DNA of 26,771 bases, from assembly GCA_001940725.1 (NCBI GenBank), contig MDVR01000150.1, forward strand, positions 1 through 26,771. Direction: 5' to 3'. The notes under the pieces were generated by a model that did not search any database, was not told where the DNA came from, and saw nothing but the letters and a program-made list of their open reading frames with translations. Below, piece after piece: positions 1 to 8,255 of this stretch. This DNA comes from Candidatus Heimdallarchaeota archaeon LC_2 (GTDB taxonomy: Archaea; Asgardarchaeota; Heimdallarchaeia; Heimdallarchaeales; Kariarchaeaceae). A program made the translations under genes and the position numbers. Each line of letters opens with the position of its first letter. The first letter of the stretch is position 1.

Positions 1-214
1 TGCATCCTATATTGGGACTTTCGATATGCAGTTTTATAGATTTAGCCAGAATATTATTTCTGAATGAATGTGCGTGTATATTCTTGCAAACTTGATATAT
101 AGATTACATGATGTGTGTTATTGTGTGATAAAAGCAAAAAGATCGATAATACAGCATCTTTCAACTTTAAGCGATAATATAATTTACCTGTGTAGATTAG
201 TGAACAAGAAACTA

Positions 215-805
215 TTAAGAAGAAGTAGTTGCTTCAGAACGTTGCTTCATTGATCGTATGTAGTTAACCAGTACCTGTGGCTGCTTAGTTGATAGTACAT
301 AATCTCGTTTTTTGCCTTCAACCTCCAATCGTACCCCGGTTTTGATGCCAGTGATGTAGCCGATAGAGCCATCATTTCCTACTCTTAAGGTGTATCCCAT
401 GTAGGTACGCCATGGTTTGATCGCAGTGGATCTTGTCGATATGATCCTGGATAACTCGATCTGGGACCTGAATGGAACCATCCACAAGTACATAATCCTA
501 AATTCTACTTTTTCGTGGTAATAATCCAGGGTATAGTCTTCGGAAAGATCTAATACCTTCCCATCTGCCACTGTTGGAATCTCTATTGGCCTTAAGTATG
601 GATAGAGATAAACTACCAAGAGCATAGCAATTCCACCACCCAAAGCGAAAGCCGTGTAGAATGTTGGGTTGAACGTCTCAAAATCTGTGACTATCTGGTA
701 AGGAAGGTATATAATAAAGAAGCCGAAGTACGCAATTATAAAGGACCACCTGATTCTCACCCTTGTTTTCAGTATGTGTTTTAATTCATCGTATGTATTA
801 CTCAT
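215..805 (-). CDS. Two-helix membrane protein with C-terminal bacterial-PH-like domain
   Basis: The 196-residue protein has two hydrophobic segments (about residues 20-40 and 48-70) and then a soluble tail. The tail reads as a short beta-rich module ending with a helix: a GYTLRVG stretch, a TGIKTGVRLEV stretch, and KRDYVLSTKQPQVLVNYI. That order (strand, GV strand, then 'threshold, Pro, helix') is typical of bacterial PH domains (YdbT/DUF304 type) attached to membrane helices, usually facing the cytoplasm. The ATG at 803-805 is chosen because GGAGG (minus strand, 814-818) sits 8 bases before it. The frame stays open upstream to a TGA at 917-919, so an upstream TTG start is possible but lacks a ribosome site. 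Its G+C is higher than in the genes that follow (27 of 60 at 361-420). Molecular function is unknown. The PH-like call is by pattern only. Confidence 0.72.
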   Translation of the reverse strand: MSNTYDELKHILKTRVRIRWSFIIAYFGFFIIYLPYQIVTDFETFNPTFYTAFALGGGIAMLLVVYLYPYLRPIEIPTVADGKVLDLSEDYTLDYYHEKVEFRIMYLWMVPFRSQIELSRIISTRSTAIKPWRTYMGYTLRVGNDGSIGYITGIKTGVRLEVEGKKRDYVLSTKQPQVLVNYIRSMKQRSEATTSS

Positions 806-1176
806 ATTTTTGTCCTCCACGGATACGTTCACAATTTGCTTGAAAGTACCGGTTAAAGGTAACGCAATGTCCAAGGCATCCTGGATCAGAGCTATAACCT
901 TCTCTTTCTCTTCCTGTCAGCCACTCCGTTCGTCCTGGTTGTAATAAACTTTCATGTTACTATGATTGTCAATAATCAATAACACTAATTTGTTATCAAG
1001 CTGTGGTTGAATACCCACCAATAATCCAAGACCAACACTATACCATTCAACAAGTAATCCCATTGATTGAGAAAAATTTAAGAGATTTTCAAGAAGGCCC
1101 CGTTCAAAAGATTTTACAGCTTTATTGACTGCTTGTCTATGTATATATATTTCTCTCTCTCTGTAAGTGAATACAT
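806..1176 (-). pseudogene. Possible disrupted coding region upstream of the PH-like gene
   Basis: No intact gene fills these 371 bases, but one minus-strand reading frame looks coding. From about 1179 down to a TGA at 917-919 the frame has no stop. It includes an ATG at 1061-1063 that starts a 48-codon piece (beginning MGLLVEWYSVGLGLLVG). After the TGA the same frame continues for 37 codons, including a helix-like stretch (EEKEKVIALIQDALDIALPL), into the ATG at 805. A second ATG at 1174-1176 opens the neighbouring frame (MYSLTEREKYIYI) and stops 20 codons later. Removing one AG unit from the five-unit AG tract (1153-1162) would join that ATG to the long frame. Two lesions, a two-base slip and a TGA (perhaps formerly Trp TGG), would explain the pattern. 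I do not recognise the family. Chance open frames remain possible. Confidence 0.35.
814..818 (-). promoter_or_regulatory. Shine-Dalgarno site deciding the start at 805
   Basis: GGAGG on the minus strand, 8 bases before the ATG at 803-805. It is one of the few strong ribosome sites in the window. It lies inside the upstream open frame, where it would encode part of Val-Glu-Asp. Confidence 0.7.
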
Positions 1177-1179
1177 TAT

Positions 1180-2463
1180 CTAACTGTTTCCACCAAAAAT
1201 TCCAACAGGCACAAATAATTCCTTATCAGTTAAAGATCCGTGTTGACCGTGCAATCGCATTTCTTCTCCTAATTGAACTATTTCTGGAATATCAAATAAA
1301 TATCCATCTTGCATAAGCATTGAAAATTGTGCATATCTATGCCTGTATCCATCACCACCACCAGAAAGTTTCATTGATTCTGCTTGATCTATTACCAATC
1401 CTTTACCATCCGCAAATTCCTCCAATAACATTTTAGAATTGTCCATTTGGTTTTCTTCGCAATAAGCATGTATAACTCTACCACTCGTAGCTAAAGTGAT
1501 CCGCTTTTCCTTATATTCTCGCCATTCTAGACGATTCATCCATTTCGAGATTGAGTGATTAATCTGTACTTGGCCATGATCAGAAGTCATTCCAACAATT
1601 GTACTACCATTTACCACTTTTGGGTGATTCTTCATCATCTGGACAGTTTGATTAATTCCATGAATTGCTTCTGTATATTCCTTACTTTCTGGTCCCATGA
1701 CATGGCCAAAATGATCGGCATATCCAATATAAACCGCAATAATGTGATTTTTGGCATCCTGTCCTAACAACTGACCAAATTTCTTACCCATCTCATTTGG
1801 ATCTTCATAGGTGGTAACTGGGATTTTTCGATTGATTAGATCAAGTAAACTTGGAGATTCAAGTTGAGATGGCCCTAAAAACGAAACTTTCACTTCTGGG
1901 TACGAATTTTGAACTTGATCAATAAGTGGGAGTCCAGTAACAAATTCATCTAAATTATGATTTTCCAAAACAAATTGCTCATTATATTCGTGATCTAGAT
2001 ATTTTAGGTTTAGAGAATTCCATATTGCATCTATGTTTTCATTGTAAGTATTGTAACCAACGAGACCATGATCTCCCGGATATTGACCATATGTCAGAGA
2101 AGTCATTACGGTTGAAGTCATTGATGGGTACAGTGTGGATGCAATTGTACCTTGTGAATTAATATTATCCCATACGGCTCCTCCAATTGCCTTTAATCTC
2201 TCAACACCAACTCCATCACAAATTAGCAATACAATATTATCATAACCAGAAGGGAAGCTTTCTTCTAGCTTTTTCGCTAAATTATTATTTTGCACCCAAC
2301 CTCGGTCAGTTGAATTTATTTTTGTGTCGAGATTTAACTGATTTAGCATAGTAGGAAAAATTCCGCTTACCGAATTTTCCAAATCAGGTTTTATTAATCT
2401 AAATTCTTTCGATAAGTACTCAGATTTAATTCCAAATTCATCTGCAATGTTCAAGAGTGACAA
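1180..2463 (-). CDS. Type I phosphodiesterase/nucleotide pyrophosphatase family protein (alkaline phosphatase superfamily)
   Basis: The 427 residues carry the metal-binding set of the alkaline phosphatase superfamily in the right order: Asp83 in LLICDGVG, a Thr nucleophile region in YPSMTSTVMTSL (about 112-123) followed by the PGDHGLVGY signature, Asp250 and His254 in GYADHFGHVMGPES, Asp295-His296 in TSDHGQV, and His408 in LHGQHGSLTDKE. Members hydrolyse phosphodiesters, phosphonates or nucleotide pyrophosphates using two zinc ions. The substrate cannot be read from sequence. There is no signal peptide or membrane anchor, so it is probably cytoplasmic. The start is a TTG at 2461-2463 with an in-frame stop just upstream; no ATG is close (the next Met is residue 39, in TMLNQL). 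It is transcribed in the same direction as the esterase-like gene behind it (83-base gap), so read-through is possible. Confidence 0.9.
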   Translation of the reverse strand: MSLLNIADEFGIKSEYLSKEFRLIKPDLENSVSGIFPTMLNQLNLDTKINSTDRGWVQNNNLAKKLEESFPSGYDNIVLLICDGVGVERLKAIGGAVWDNINSQGTIASTLYPSMTSTVMTSLTYGQYPGDHGLVGYNTYNENIDAIWNSLNLKYLDHEYNEQFVLENHNLDEFVTGLPLIDQVQNSYPEVKVSFLGPSQLESPSLLDLINRKIPVTTYEDPNEMGKKFGQLLGQDAKNHIIAVYIGYADHFGHVMGPESKEYTEAIHGINQTVQMMKNHPKVVNGSTIVGMTSDHGQVQINHSISKWMNRLEWREYKEKRITLATSGRVIHAYCEENQMDNSKMLLEEFADGKGLVIDQAESMKLSGGGDGYRHRYAQFSMLMQDGYLFDIPEIVQLGEEMRLHGQHGSLTDKELFVPVGIFGGNS

Positions 2464-2546
2464 TATTTGAATTCTACATTATCCTGTCTAAAGAAATTCG
2501 CATGAATGTGATATGATTGATCAATATGTAATGTTAAATTTATTTA

Positions 2547-3800
2547 TTAACTTTCTTCTTCACTTTGCATTTCTCTTCCCGGTAGAGGACCACATTCTTT
2601 ATCGTCTTTAAATATATAATTAATTGCTCCTGGAAATGCCCATGCCCAACTTTGATATCGATGACCCATCAAAAGCTCTCGTGACATAAATTTATATCGT
2701 TTTTTCTTTAAAACTGTTGTAAATTCCTTATTACTATCATAGGTGGATAATGGTTTTCTCCCAGTTTCAAAATATCCACAATCTAAATATATTTTACCAA
2801 TTTTTTCTTTTTTACTGGATTCTACTTGATTGATATAGTATCTATGATTCTCATCAGACCACCACCAAGGACTTGAATGGCAAATAACGTTTTTTATTAC
2901 ATCATTCCTTTTGAAAGCGACATCGAATGCTCCCCATGCACCAATTGAAGTACCTACAATTGTTGTATCTGCAGGGTTGAAAGATAATGATGTTAATTCT
3001 TGGATTGTGGGTATTAGAGTATCTGCAATAAAATCTGGATAACCCTCTTTGCCACCATACTCTTTCAATCTTTCTTCAGTAACTATCGAAAGATTAACTA
3101 CCATCATAGGATCCCAAACGTCATTATCAACCCCATATTGTAATTGTTTTGTGACATTCATGTATCTGATCATATCATCTCCATCATGTAAAAGAACAAG
3201 CTTTTTTGGTTTCTCATCATGTTTAGTTATGATTCCAATCTTAACAGTTCGATTCCCTTCTAATTTCTTGGGTAACCTGATAGCTTGAAGTTTAGGTTCC
3301 GAATTACTTAATTGAGTAGTTTCACAAAATCCCGGAAATTGAGCTACAGAATGTACGCGTTCTGGTGTTTCGATATTCTGTTTATTTCTTGTATCGAAAA
3401 ACCAATTTTTTCTTCTTACTTTTCTATCTAATTGTGTTATTAAAGTTCCTAATTCGTTAGGCGATAGAACATAATGTAATTTTGATCCTTTTGGTCGGAT
3501 GAAAGAAATGTACCACCAATTAGTATTCTTGATTTTTTCAAATAAGTTGCGAGGATTGTCCCAGCCAAAAGAATCACCTACCAAATAGAGATTCTCCCAT
3601 GGTTCGCTCGCTTTTTCTTTTACAAATATTGTACCTTTTACTTTATCCAGTTCATCTATTTCTTCAAATAACAAGTTATTGGGCGAAAAATGAATGAGCC
3701 AGTCTTCAATATATCCTTTTTTATCGATCGTTGGTAAACGCTCAAGTTCCTTTAATAGGGAGTCCAACGTTCCTTTGTGTAAAATTTTGGGTTCTGACAT
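2547..3800 (-). CDS. Enterochelin-esterase-like alpha/beta hydrolase (Fes/esterase D family)
   Basis: The 417-residue protein has an N-terminal beta-rich part (about 45-120, with GWDNPRNLF and a WWYISFIRPKGSKLHYVLSP stretch) like the CBM48/Ig-like domain before Fes-type esterases. A catalytic domain follows: LVLLHDGDDM, the nucleophile elbow GTSIG (Ser about 285), an Asp in YLDCGYFE (about 340) and a His in MGHRYQSW (about 380). Fes-type enzymes cleave ester bonds of siderophores such as enterobactin, but many relatives act on other esters and the substrate here is unknown. A short Trp-rich patch (WWWSDENH) follows the Ser. ATG at 3800 is preferred to a TTG at 3821: a TATA-like TTATAAAT on this strand (3839-3846) would start transcription near 3817, inside the longer version. 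The gene ends 83 bases before the phosphodiesterase gene. Confidence 0.83.
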   Translation of the reverse strand: MSEPKILHKGTLDSLLKELERLPTIDKKGYIEDWLIHFSPNNLLFEEIDELDKVKGTIFVKEKASEPWENLYLVGDSFGWDNPRNLFEKIKNTNWWYISFIRPKGSKLHYVLSPNELGTLITQLDRKVRRKNWFFDTRNKQNIETPERVHSVAQFPGFCETTQLSNSEPKLQAIRLPKKLEGNRTVKIGIITKHDEKPKKLVLLHDGDDMIRYMNVTKQLQYGVDNDVWDPMMVVNLSIVTEERLKEYGGKEGYPDFIADTLIPTIQELTSLSFNPADTTIVGTSIGAWGAFDVAFKRNDVIKNVICHSSPWWWSDENHRYYINQVESSKKEKIGKIYLDCGYFETGRKPLSTYDSNKEFTTVLKKKRYKFMSRELLMGHRYQSWAWAFPGAINYIFKDDKECGPLPGREMQSEEES

Positions 3801-3908
3801 TAACGAAACCAATGTGTTCAATCCTTGGAATAAATTCCTTATAAATAATAAATTAATTTAACATATTTTAAGATTCCTATAATTTTTATAAATTACCTAT
3901 TTGCGTTG

Positions 3909-4286
3909 TTATTGACTAAGTTTTCTAGATAGAAATATGAAATCTTTTTCTGATAACTTAACAACTGATTTCTCTAAATTAAGACTCTTGCTCATTGAAA
4001 GTGTTAGCAAATCTTTAAGTTTAAGGCCTTGATGCTTGGGTGCATTATATATTGGTTCGAATGAGATTTTTGTTCCTTTACCAATTTTTTCAGTGGAAAC
4101 AACTTCATACTCTGCAATTATTGCTTTCTCTCCATTTTCAGCTTTAGTACCAAAAAGAATATGGTCATGCTGACTAATATTATAACGACTACGAGATCTA
4201 AATAATTTGAATAACCGGGTTTTCCTCAACTCTTCATATTCATCATCTTTGATGAAGAATATGAAATTATTATAATCACTCAACAT
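3909..4286 (-). CDS. Small unknown protein, possibly PUA/EVE-like fold
   Basis: A 125-residue soluble protein starting at an ATG. I do not recognise it with confidence. The centre (about 39-78) reads HDHILFGTK, then AIIAEYEVVST, then GTKISFEPIYNAP. This 'uncharged turn, GD-like position, strand carrying an I-A-x-Y-x-V pattern, then a Pro before helices' resembles EVE/ASCH/PUA-type domains, which bind modified bases or RNA. The expected GD before the strand is replaced, so the match is weak. The rest is basic helical sequence (RKTRLFKLFRSRSRY near the N terminus; SMSKSLNLEKSVVKLSEKDF near the C terminus). It lies 77 bases behind the DJ-1/PfpI gene on the same strand and may be transcribed with it. 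No typical ribosome site is visible. Confidence 0.6.
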   Translation of the reverse strand: MLSDYNNFIFFIKDDEYEELRKTRLFKLFRSRSRYNISQHDHILFGTKAENGEKAIIAEYEVVSTEKIGKGTKISFEPIYNAPKHQGLKLKDLLTLSMSKSLNLEKSVVKLSEKDFIFLSRKLSQ

Positions 4287-4363
4287 ATTGAAAATAATTT
4301 ACTGTAATTTGAAAATAACGATACAAAATCACTTCTTATGTAAAAAATTAATTTTCTTTTGTC

Positions 4364-5041
4364 TTAACCTAACCATGGATAGACTATTGCATCTGCTACT
4401 CTTTGAGCTACTTCTTCTGATAATAATCTTGAAACTACTTTTAGAGATCCATCTATTGCTGAACTCACTCCGCCAGTTGTTATAATATTGGTTCCATTAT
4501 CAACATATCTTGCATTATTTGCTAAAAGGAGGTGGGGGAACTCCTCTGCAAATAAATCATAATGACGCCAATGCGTTGTTACAAGATCTTGATCATCTAA
4601 TAGTCCTGCTTCTGCCAATGCATAAGCTCCTGTGCAGACAGAAAGAGATAGATGTGCATTTTTTACTGTTGTTTGTAACCATTCTATAAATTTTTTATCT
4701 TTACGGATCGTGTGTACACCTTTACCTCCAGGCATGACAAAAATAAAAGGATTAAAATGAGTTTTTTCATCTTTTAGATCAGCTATTTTGTAGTCAGGGA
4801 TAATTTTTACTCCATCTGCTGTTGTTATAAATTCTTGATCATAAACTGAAATTAATTTGGTATTAAAAAGTGATATCCTATTATATACCCCTGCAAATTT
4901 GTCTGACGCATCAATATCTTCTGGATTCCCTTGTATCGAAGCGGCGCTAAATACCTCTTTTGGTCCAGTAATATCCAATAAATCGACTTCATCATAAACT
5001 ATTATCCCTACGTCTATTAATTTCAGATCCCGAAAACTCAT
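4364..5041 (-). CDS. DJ-1/PfpI family protein, isonitrile-hydratase-like
   Basis: The 225-residue protein is a single class I glutamine-amidotransferase-like domain. It opens with a strand and the DLLDITGPKEVF motif (20-31), typical of the isonitrile hydratase (InhA) and GlxA-like branch. The nucleophile elbow is SVCTGAYALAEAGLLD (Cys136), followed by TTHW (His157) and TTGGVSSAIDGSL near the C terminus. Members include isonitrile hydratase, glyoxalase-like and chaperone-like enzymes; without the C-terminal AraC domain this is the stand-alone enzyme form. The ATG at 5039-5041 has an AT-rich TATA-like element about 26 bases upstream on the same strand (5063-5070) and no ribosome site, as expected for a leaderless transcript. 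It is divergent from the alpha/beta hydrolase at 5196, so 5042-5195 holds both promoters. Confidence 0.9.
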   Translation of the reverse strand: MSFRDLKLIDVGIIVYDEVDLLDITGPKEVFSAASIQGNPEDIDASDKFAGVYNRISLFNTKLISVYDQEFITTADGVKIIPDYKIADLKDEKTHFNPFIFVMPGGKGVHTIRKDKKFIEWLQTTVKNAHLSLSVCTGAYALAEAGLLDDQDLVTTHWRHYDLFAEEFPHLLLANNARYVDNGTNIITTGGVSSAIDGSLKVVSRLLSEEVAQRVADAIVYPWLG

Positions 5042-5195
5042 AATTTTAAGAATAAGATTAAATTTAATAATATTCGTATTGGGATTTTACTCACAAATCT
5101 ATTTTCTTGTAGATTCATTATTCTTGCTAACTGTAATTTAGGTCAAAATTTAGAAATCTATATATGATGTGTAAAATTAGTTTGAATTGATTAAT

Positions 5196-6104
5196 ATGAA
5201 ATTTGAGACTTCATTTGACATGGATTACTGGAAGGAGTTTTTTCATGGCGAAAGTGATATTGCCCATCAGTATCATAAAATGGATGATGAAGCTCAGATA
5301 TTGGTTGTCACATCAACTCCTCAAAATTATGATAAAACTAAAAGACCTGTTGTGATAATTCCTGGATGGTTTTCACAACCCACTGGGTGGGTAAAAGTAA
5401 CAAAATTAGTTTCAAGGAAAACAAAATTGGTCTATATTGAGACAAGGGAAAAAAATTCTAGTTTTGTGAAAAGAGACAAAGAAACTAGAATGGGAATTGA
5501 AAGAATGTCTCAAGATATTTTTAAATTAAAAGATGATCTTAACATTGACATTTCAAAATCAATTTTTATGGCATCTTCTTTAGGTGGCTCGGCTTTGTTA
5601 CATTTTCTTCATACATCTCCTATCAAACCATATAAGACAGTGTTAATGAACCCAAATCCTGATTTTAAACTTCCTCCAATAATTGGACGAATTGTGCTTT
5701 CAATGCCATTGTTTATGATTAAGATGGTGAAATCGTATGTAAAATGGCATGTGCTAAAATTTAAAATGGATCCAAAGAAAAACCCAGAACAGGCTAAGAA
5801 ATATATTGCAACTTTTGATGCTGCTGATCCTTGGAAAGCTAGATCGAGTGCTCGTCATGTAACAAAATTTAGTGCATGGGTTTTTCTTCCCAAAATAGAT
5901 GCCAATGTCATTCTTGTGAGTGCAACAACTGATAAATTGCATGCATCTGAAAGAATAATAAATATTGGAAAATTGATAAAAAAATCTCAATATATTGAAT
6001 TCTGGAGTAATTTAGCACTACATTCAGATGAATTCGGACAATTTTTGGTTGACCTCTCTGAGGATAAAGAAATTGAAGGTATCCAAGACATCACAAATAT
6101 GTAA
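5196..6104 (+). CDS. Alpha/beta hydrolase family protein
   Basis: The 302-residue protein has an alpha/beta hydrolase core: VVIIPGWFS (oxyanion-hole region), a nucleophile elbow of the form A-S-S-L-G-G (Ser about 128), an acid in SATTDKLH (Asp about 246) and a His in LALHSDEFG (about 276). The usual first Gly of G-x-S-x-G is Ala, seen in some lipase-like members. A hydrophobic, basic insertion (about 160-190: IIGRIVLSMPLFMIKMVKSYVKWHV) forms the lid region and could touch membrane. Substrate unknown. ATG 5196 is taken; an in-frame TTG at 5187 lies exactly one leaderless spacing (about 25 bases) after a TATA-like CTATATATG at 5158-5166 and is a real alternative. The next gene starts 57 bases downstream in the same direction. 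Confidence 0.8.
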   Translation: MKFETSFDMDYWKEFFHGESDIAHQYHKMDDEAQILVVTSTPQNYDKTKRPVVIIPGWFSQPTGWVKVTKLVSRKTKLVYIETREKNSSFVKRDKETRMGIERMSQDIFKLKDDLNIDISKSIFMASSLGGSALLHFLHTSPIKPYKTVLMNPNPDFKLPPIIGRIVLSMPLFMIKMVKSYVKWHVLKFKMDPKKNPEQAKKYIATFDAADPWKARSSARHVTKFSAWVFLPKIDANVILVSATTDKLHASERIINIGKLIKKSQYIEFWSNLALHSDEFGQFLVDLSEDKEIEGIQDITNM

Positions 6105-6161
6105 TGTTTGGTCAATTTCAACTAAAACAGACTTCTTAAGTTATAAATATATGAGATAATT

Positions 6162-8255
6162 GTGGTAAACCGCTTAGGAAAAGAATCTTCACCTTATCTT
6201 CAACAACATAAAGATAATCCTGTTCATTGGTGGGCCTATTCAGATGAAGCATTTGATGAAGCAAAAAAGACTAATAAACCGATTTTTATTAGTATTGGGT
6301 ATTCAACTTGTCATTGGTGTCACGTGATGGCAAGAGAAAGTTTCCAAGATGAAGTTACTGCAAATTTCATGAATGATAATTTTATTAATATCAAAATTGA
6401 CCGCGAAGAATATCCAGATGTAGATAAAGCATATCAAGAAATGTATCAAATGCTTAACCGTAGAGGTGGGGGGTGGCCATTATCAGTATATGCTCATCCA
6501 GATGGAGCTCCATTTTTTATAGGAACATATTTTCCTAAGCAATCAAGTTTTGGAATGATCTCTTTCATGAATCTCAATAACCAGATAATAACCTCTTGGA
6601 AAGATGATCGAGAAGCTGTTGAGAAACAAGCAACAAATTTAATTAGGGGATTACGTTCACTTGGAGAATATATGTATCAATCTAGAGGGGACTTATCAGA
6701 CGATTTGTTTGTTAAGGAAATTGAAGGCATACAAAAGAGATTCGATGGCAAGGATGGCGGTATTGGGAGTGCACCAAAATTTCCGAGAATTTCTCTATTC
6801 AGATTTCTGTTACAAGAAGGGGTTACAAAAGATTTATCTGATTTAGTAGGGTTTACCCGTTTCACTTTCCATAAAATGGCAAAAGGTGGGATTTATGATC
6901 AATTAGGTGGAGGGTTTGCTCGGTATTCAGTAGATGCAAAATGGCTCATACCACATTTTGAAAAGATGCTATATGATAATGCTGGTCTTATTCAACTAGG
7001 TTCTGAACTTTTCTCAATTGTAAAAGATCCATTTATTTTATGGGTTGTTCAAGATACAATAAATTGGGTAAAGAGAGAAATGTTAAGCCCTCAAAATGGT
7101 TTTTATTCGGCCTTAAATGCTGATAGTGAAGGGAGAGAAGGTAAATTTTTTGTTTGGCAACTAGATGAAATTAATAAAATATTAGGTGATGATTTTGAGA
7201 TTGCACAATTAAGATATGGGTTAACTCGTAAAGGCAATTTTAACGATCCTCATAATCCAAAAATTAAGGGAATGAATGTTTTAAGTATTGTTAAAACTAT
7301 GCCCGAAATCGCTACAGAGCTAAATATTGATAAGGAGGATGTATTTAATCGATTAAATAACATTCGTCAAATATTATTTGAAAACCGATTCAACAGAGTA
7401 CCTCCTTCTACTGATACTAAACAAATAACCGCTTGGAATTGTTTAATGATTAGAGCTCTCTTAGTTGCTGCGGAATCATTAGGTGATGTTGAAGCTGGAA
7501 ATATGGCCTTAAGGGCCTTAGATTTTATCATTAATGAAAATTTAAATAATAATTTACTTCTTAGAACATTTCAATCAGAAGGGGGGCATATTAAAAGAAA
7601 TATAGAAGGTGTACTTCCTGATTATAGTTTTCTAATCTCCGCTTTAATTCAAGCATTTGAATACACTGATAATTGGGGTTTCATTGTAATTGCAAATAAA
7701 GTTCATAAGTTAGCAGAGATGAAATTTTATGATGAGAAAGCAGGAATATATTTCTTAAACTCATCATCTGATATTAATTTAATAAGCAGAGTCGTCTCAA
7801 TATCCGATGATTCAATGAGTTCAGGAATGGGGATGATGGTTGAAAACATTTTCAAATTGGGTAAATATACAATGAATCAATTGTTAATTGATAGGGGTAA
7901 ACAAATTGCGGAAAAATTTGTTGGAAGAATAAATGAATTTCCTGGAAGTATGAGCACTTTGTTAATGGGGGTAACAAATTATATTCGATATCCTACAGAA
8001 ATTGTTATTGTTAATGATGAAAACAAAGAGCTGGATAAAGGATTTCAATCTGTATATATTCCTCACAGATTGGTTTACCGTTGGAATAATAAGAATAAAA
8101 CGGATGGAAGACCAAAATGGGATGTTCTAGAATCTAGAATAGATACCGAGCTACCTACCGTATTTGTTTGTCAAGGAATGACCTGTTCACTTCCAATAAC
8201 TAGTGTACAAGATTTAATTAAAGAATTGAGTTCCAATAATCAAACATCAGAATAA
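6162..8255 (+). CDS. Thioredoxin-domain protein of the YyaL/DUF255 (spermatogenesis-associated protein 20) family
   Basis: The 697 residues match this family in length and layout. The N-terminal signature is [20 protein letters not shown], followed by a thioredoxin-like domain with [14 protein letters not shown] (Cys50 and Cys53) and the [25 protein letters not shown] segment. The rest is an (alpha/alpha)6-barrel-like region similar to glycosyl hydrolases ([45 protein letters not shown] in successive pieces, then [17 protein letters not shown]). The CxxC pair suggests redox chemistry, but the cellular role is not settled. It starts at GTG 6162; a TTATAAATAT element lies at 6141-6150, rather close for a leaderless start. 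The last 16 bases overlap the end of the convergent gene at 8240-9940. Confidence 0.93.
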   Translation: MVNRLGKESSPYLQQHKDNPVHWWAYSDEAFDEAKKTNKPIFISIGYSTCHWCHVMARESFQDEVTANFMNDNFINIKIDREEYPDVDKAYQEMYQMLNRRGGGWPLSVYAHPDGAPFFIGTYFPKQSSFGMISFMNLNNQIITSWKDDREAVEKQATNLIRGLRSLGEYMYQSRGDLSDDLFVKEIEGIQKRFDGKDGGIGSAPKFPRISLFRFLLQEGVTKDLSDLVGFTRFTFHKMAKGGIYDQLGGGFARYSVDAKWLIPHFEKMLYDNAGLIQLGSELFSIVKDPFILWVVQDTINWVKREMLSPQNGFYSALNADSEGREGKFFVWQLDEINKILGDDFEIAQLRYGLTRKGNFNDPHNPKIKGMNVLSIVKTMPEIATELNIDKEDVFNRLNNIRQILFENRFNRVPPSTDTKQITAWNCLMIRALLVAAESLGDVEAGNMALRALDFIINENLNNNLLLRTFQSEGGHIKRNIEGVLPDYSFLISALIQAFEYTDNWGFIVIANKVHKLAEMKFYDEKAGIYFLNSSSDINLISRVVSISDDSMSSGMGMMVENIFKLGKYTMNQLLIDRGKQIAEKFVGRINEFPGSMSTLLMGVTNYIRYPTEIVIVNDENKELDKGFQSVYIPHRLVYRWNNKNKTDGRPKWDVLESRIDTELPTVFVCQGMTCSLPITSVQDLIKELSSNNQTSE

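Noticed and set aside
2..67. A 21-codon frame on the plus strand ending at TGA, ending in NIISE
   Set aside because: It could be the tail of a gene entering from the left, but two other frames over the same bases are also open, so there is no basis to choose.
68..253. A 61-codon plus-strand frame overlapping the end of the PH-like gene
   Set aside because: Low-complexity, Cys/Leu/Ile-rich with no pattern of a protein family, and its last 39 bases lie antisense to a well-supported gene.
917..919. Selenocysteine (UGA) in the damaged frame
   Set aside because: No archaeal SECIS-like element can be seen and the context (Ser-Gly before, Gln-Glu after) is not a redox motif; a nonsense change is simpler.
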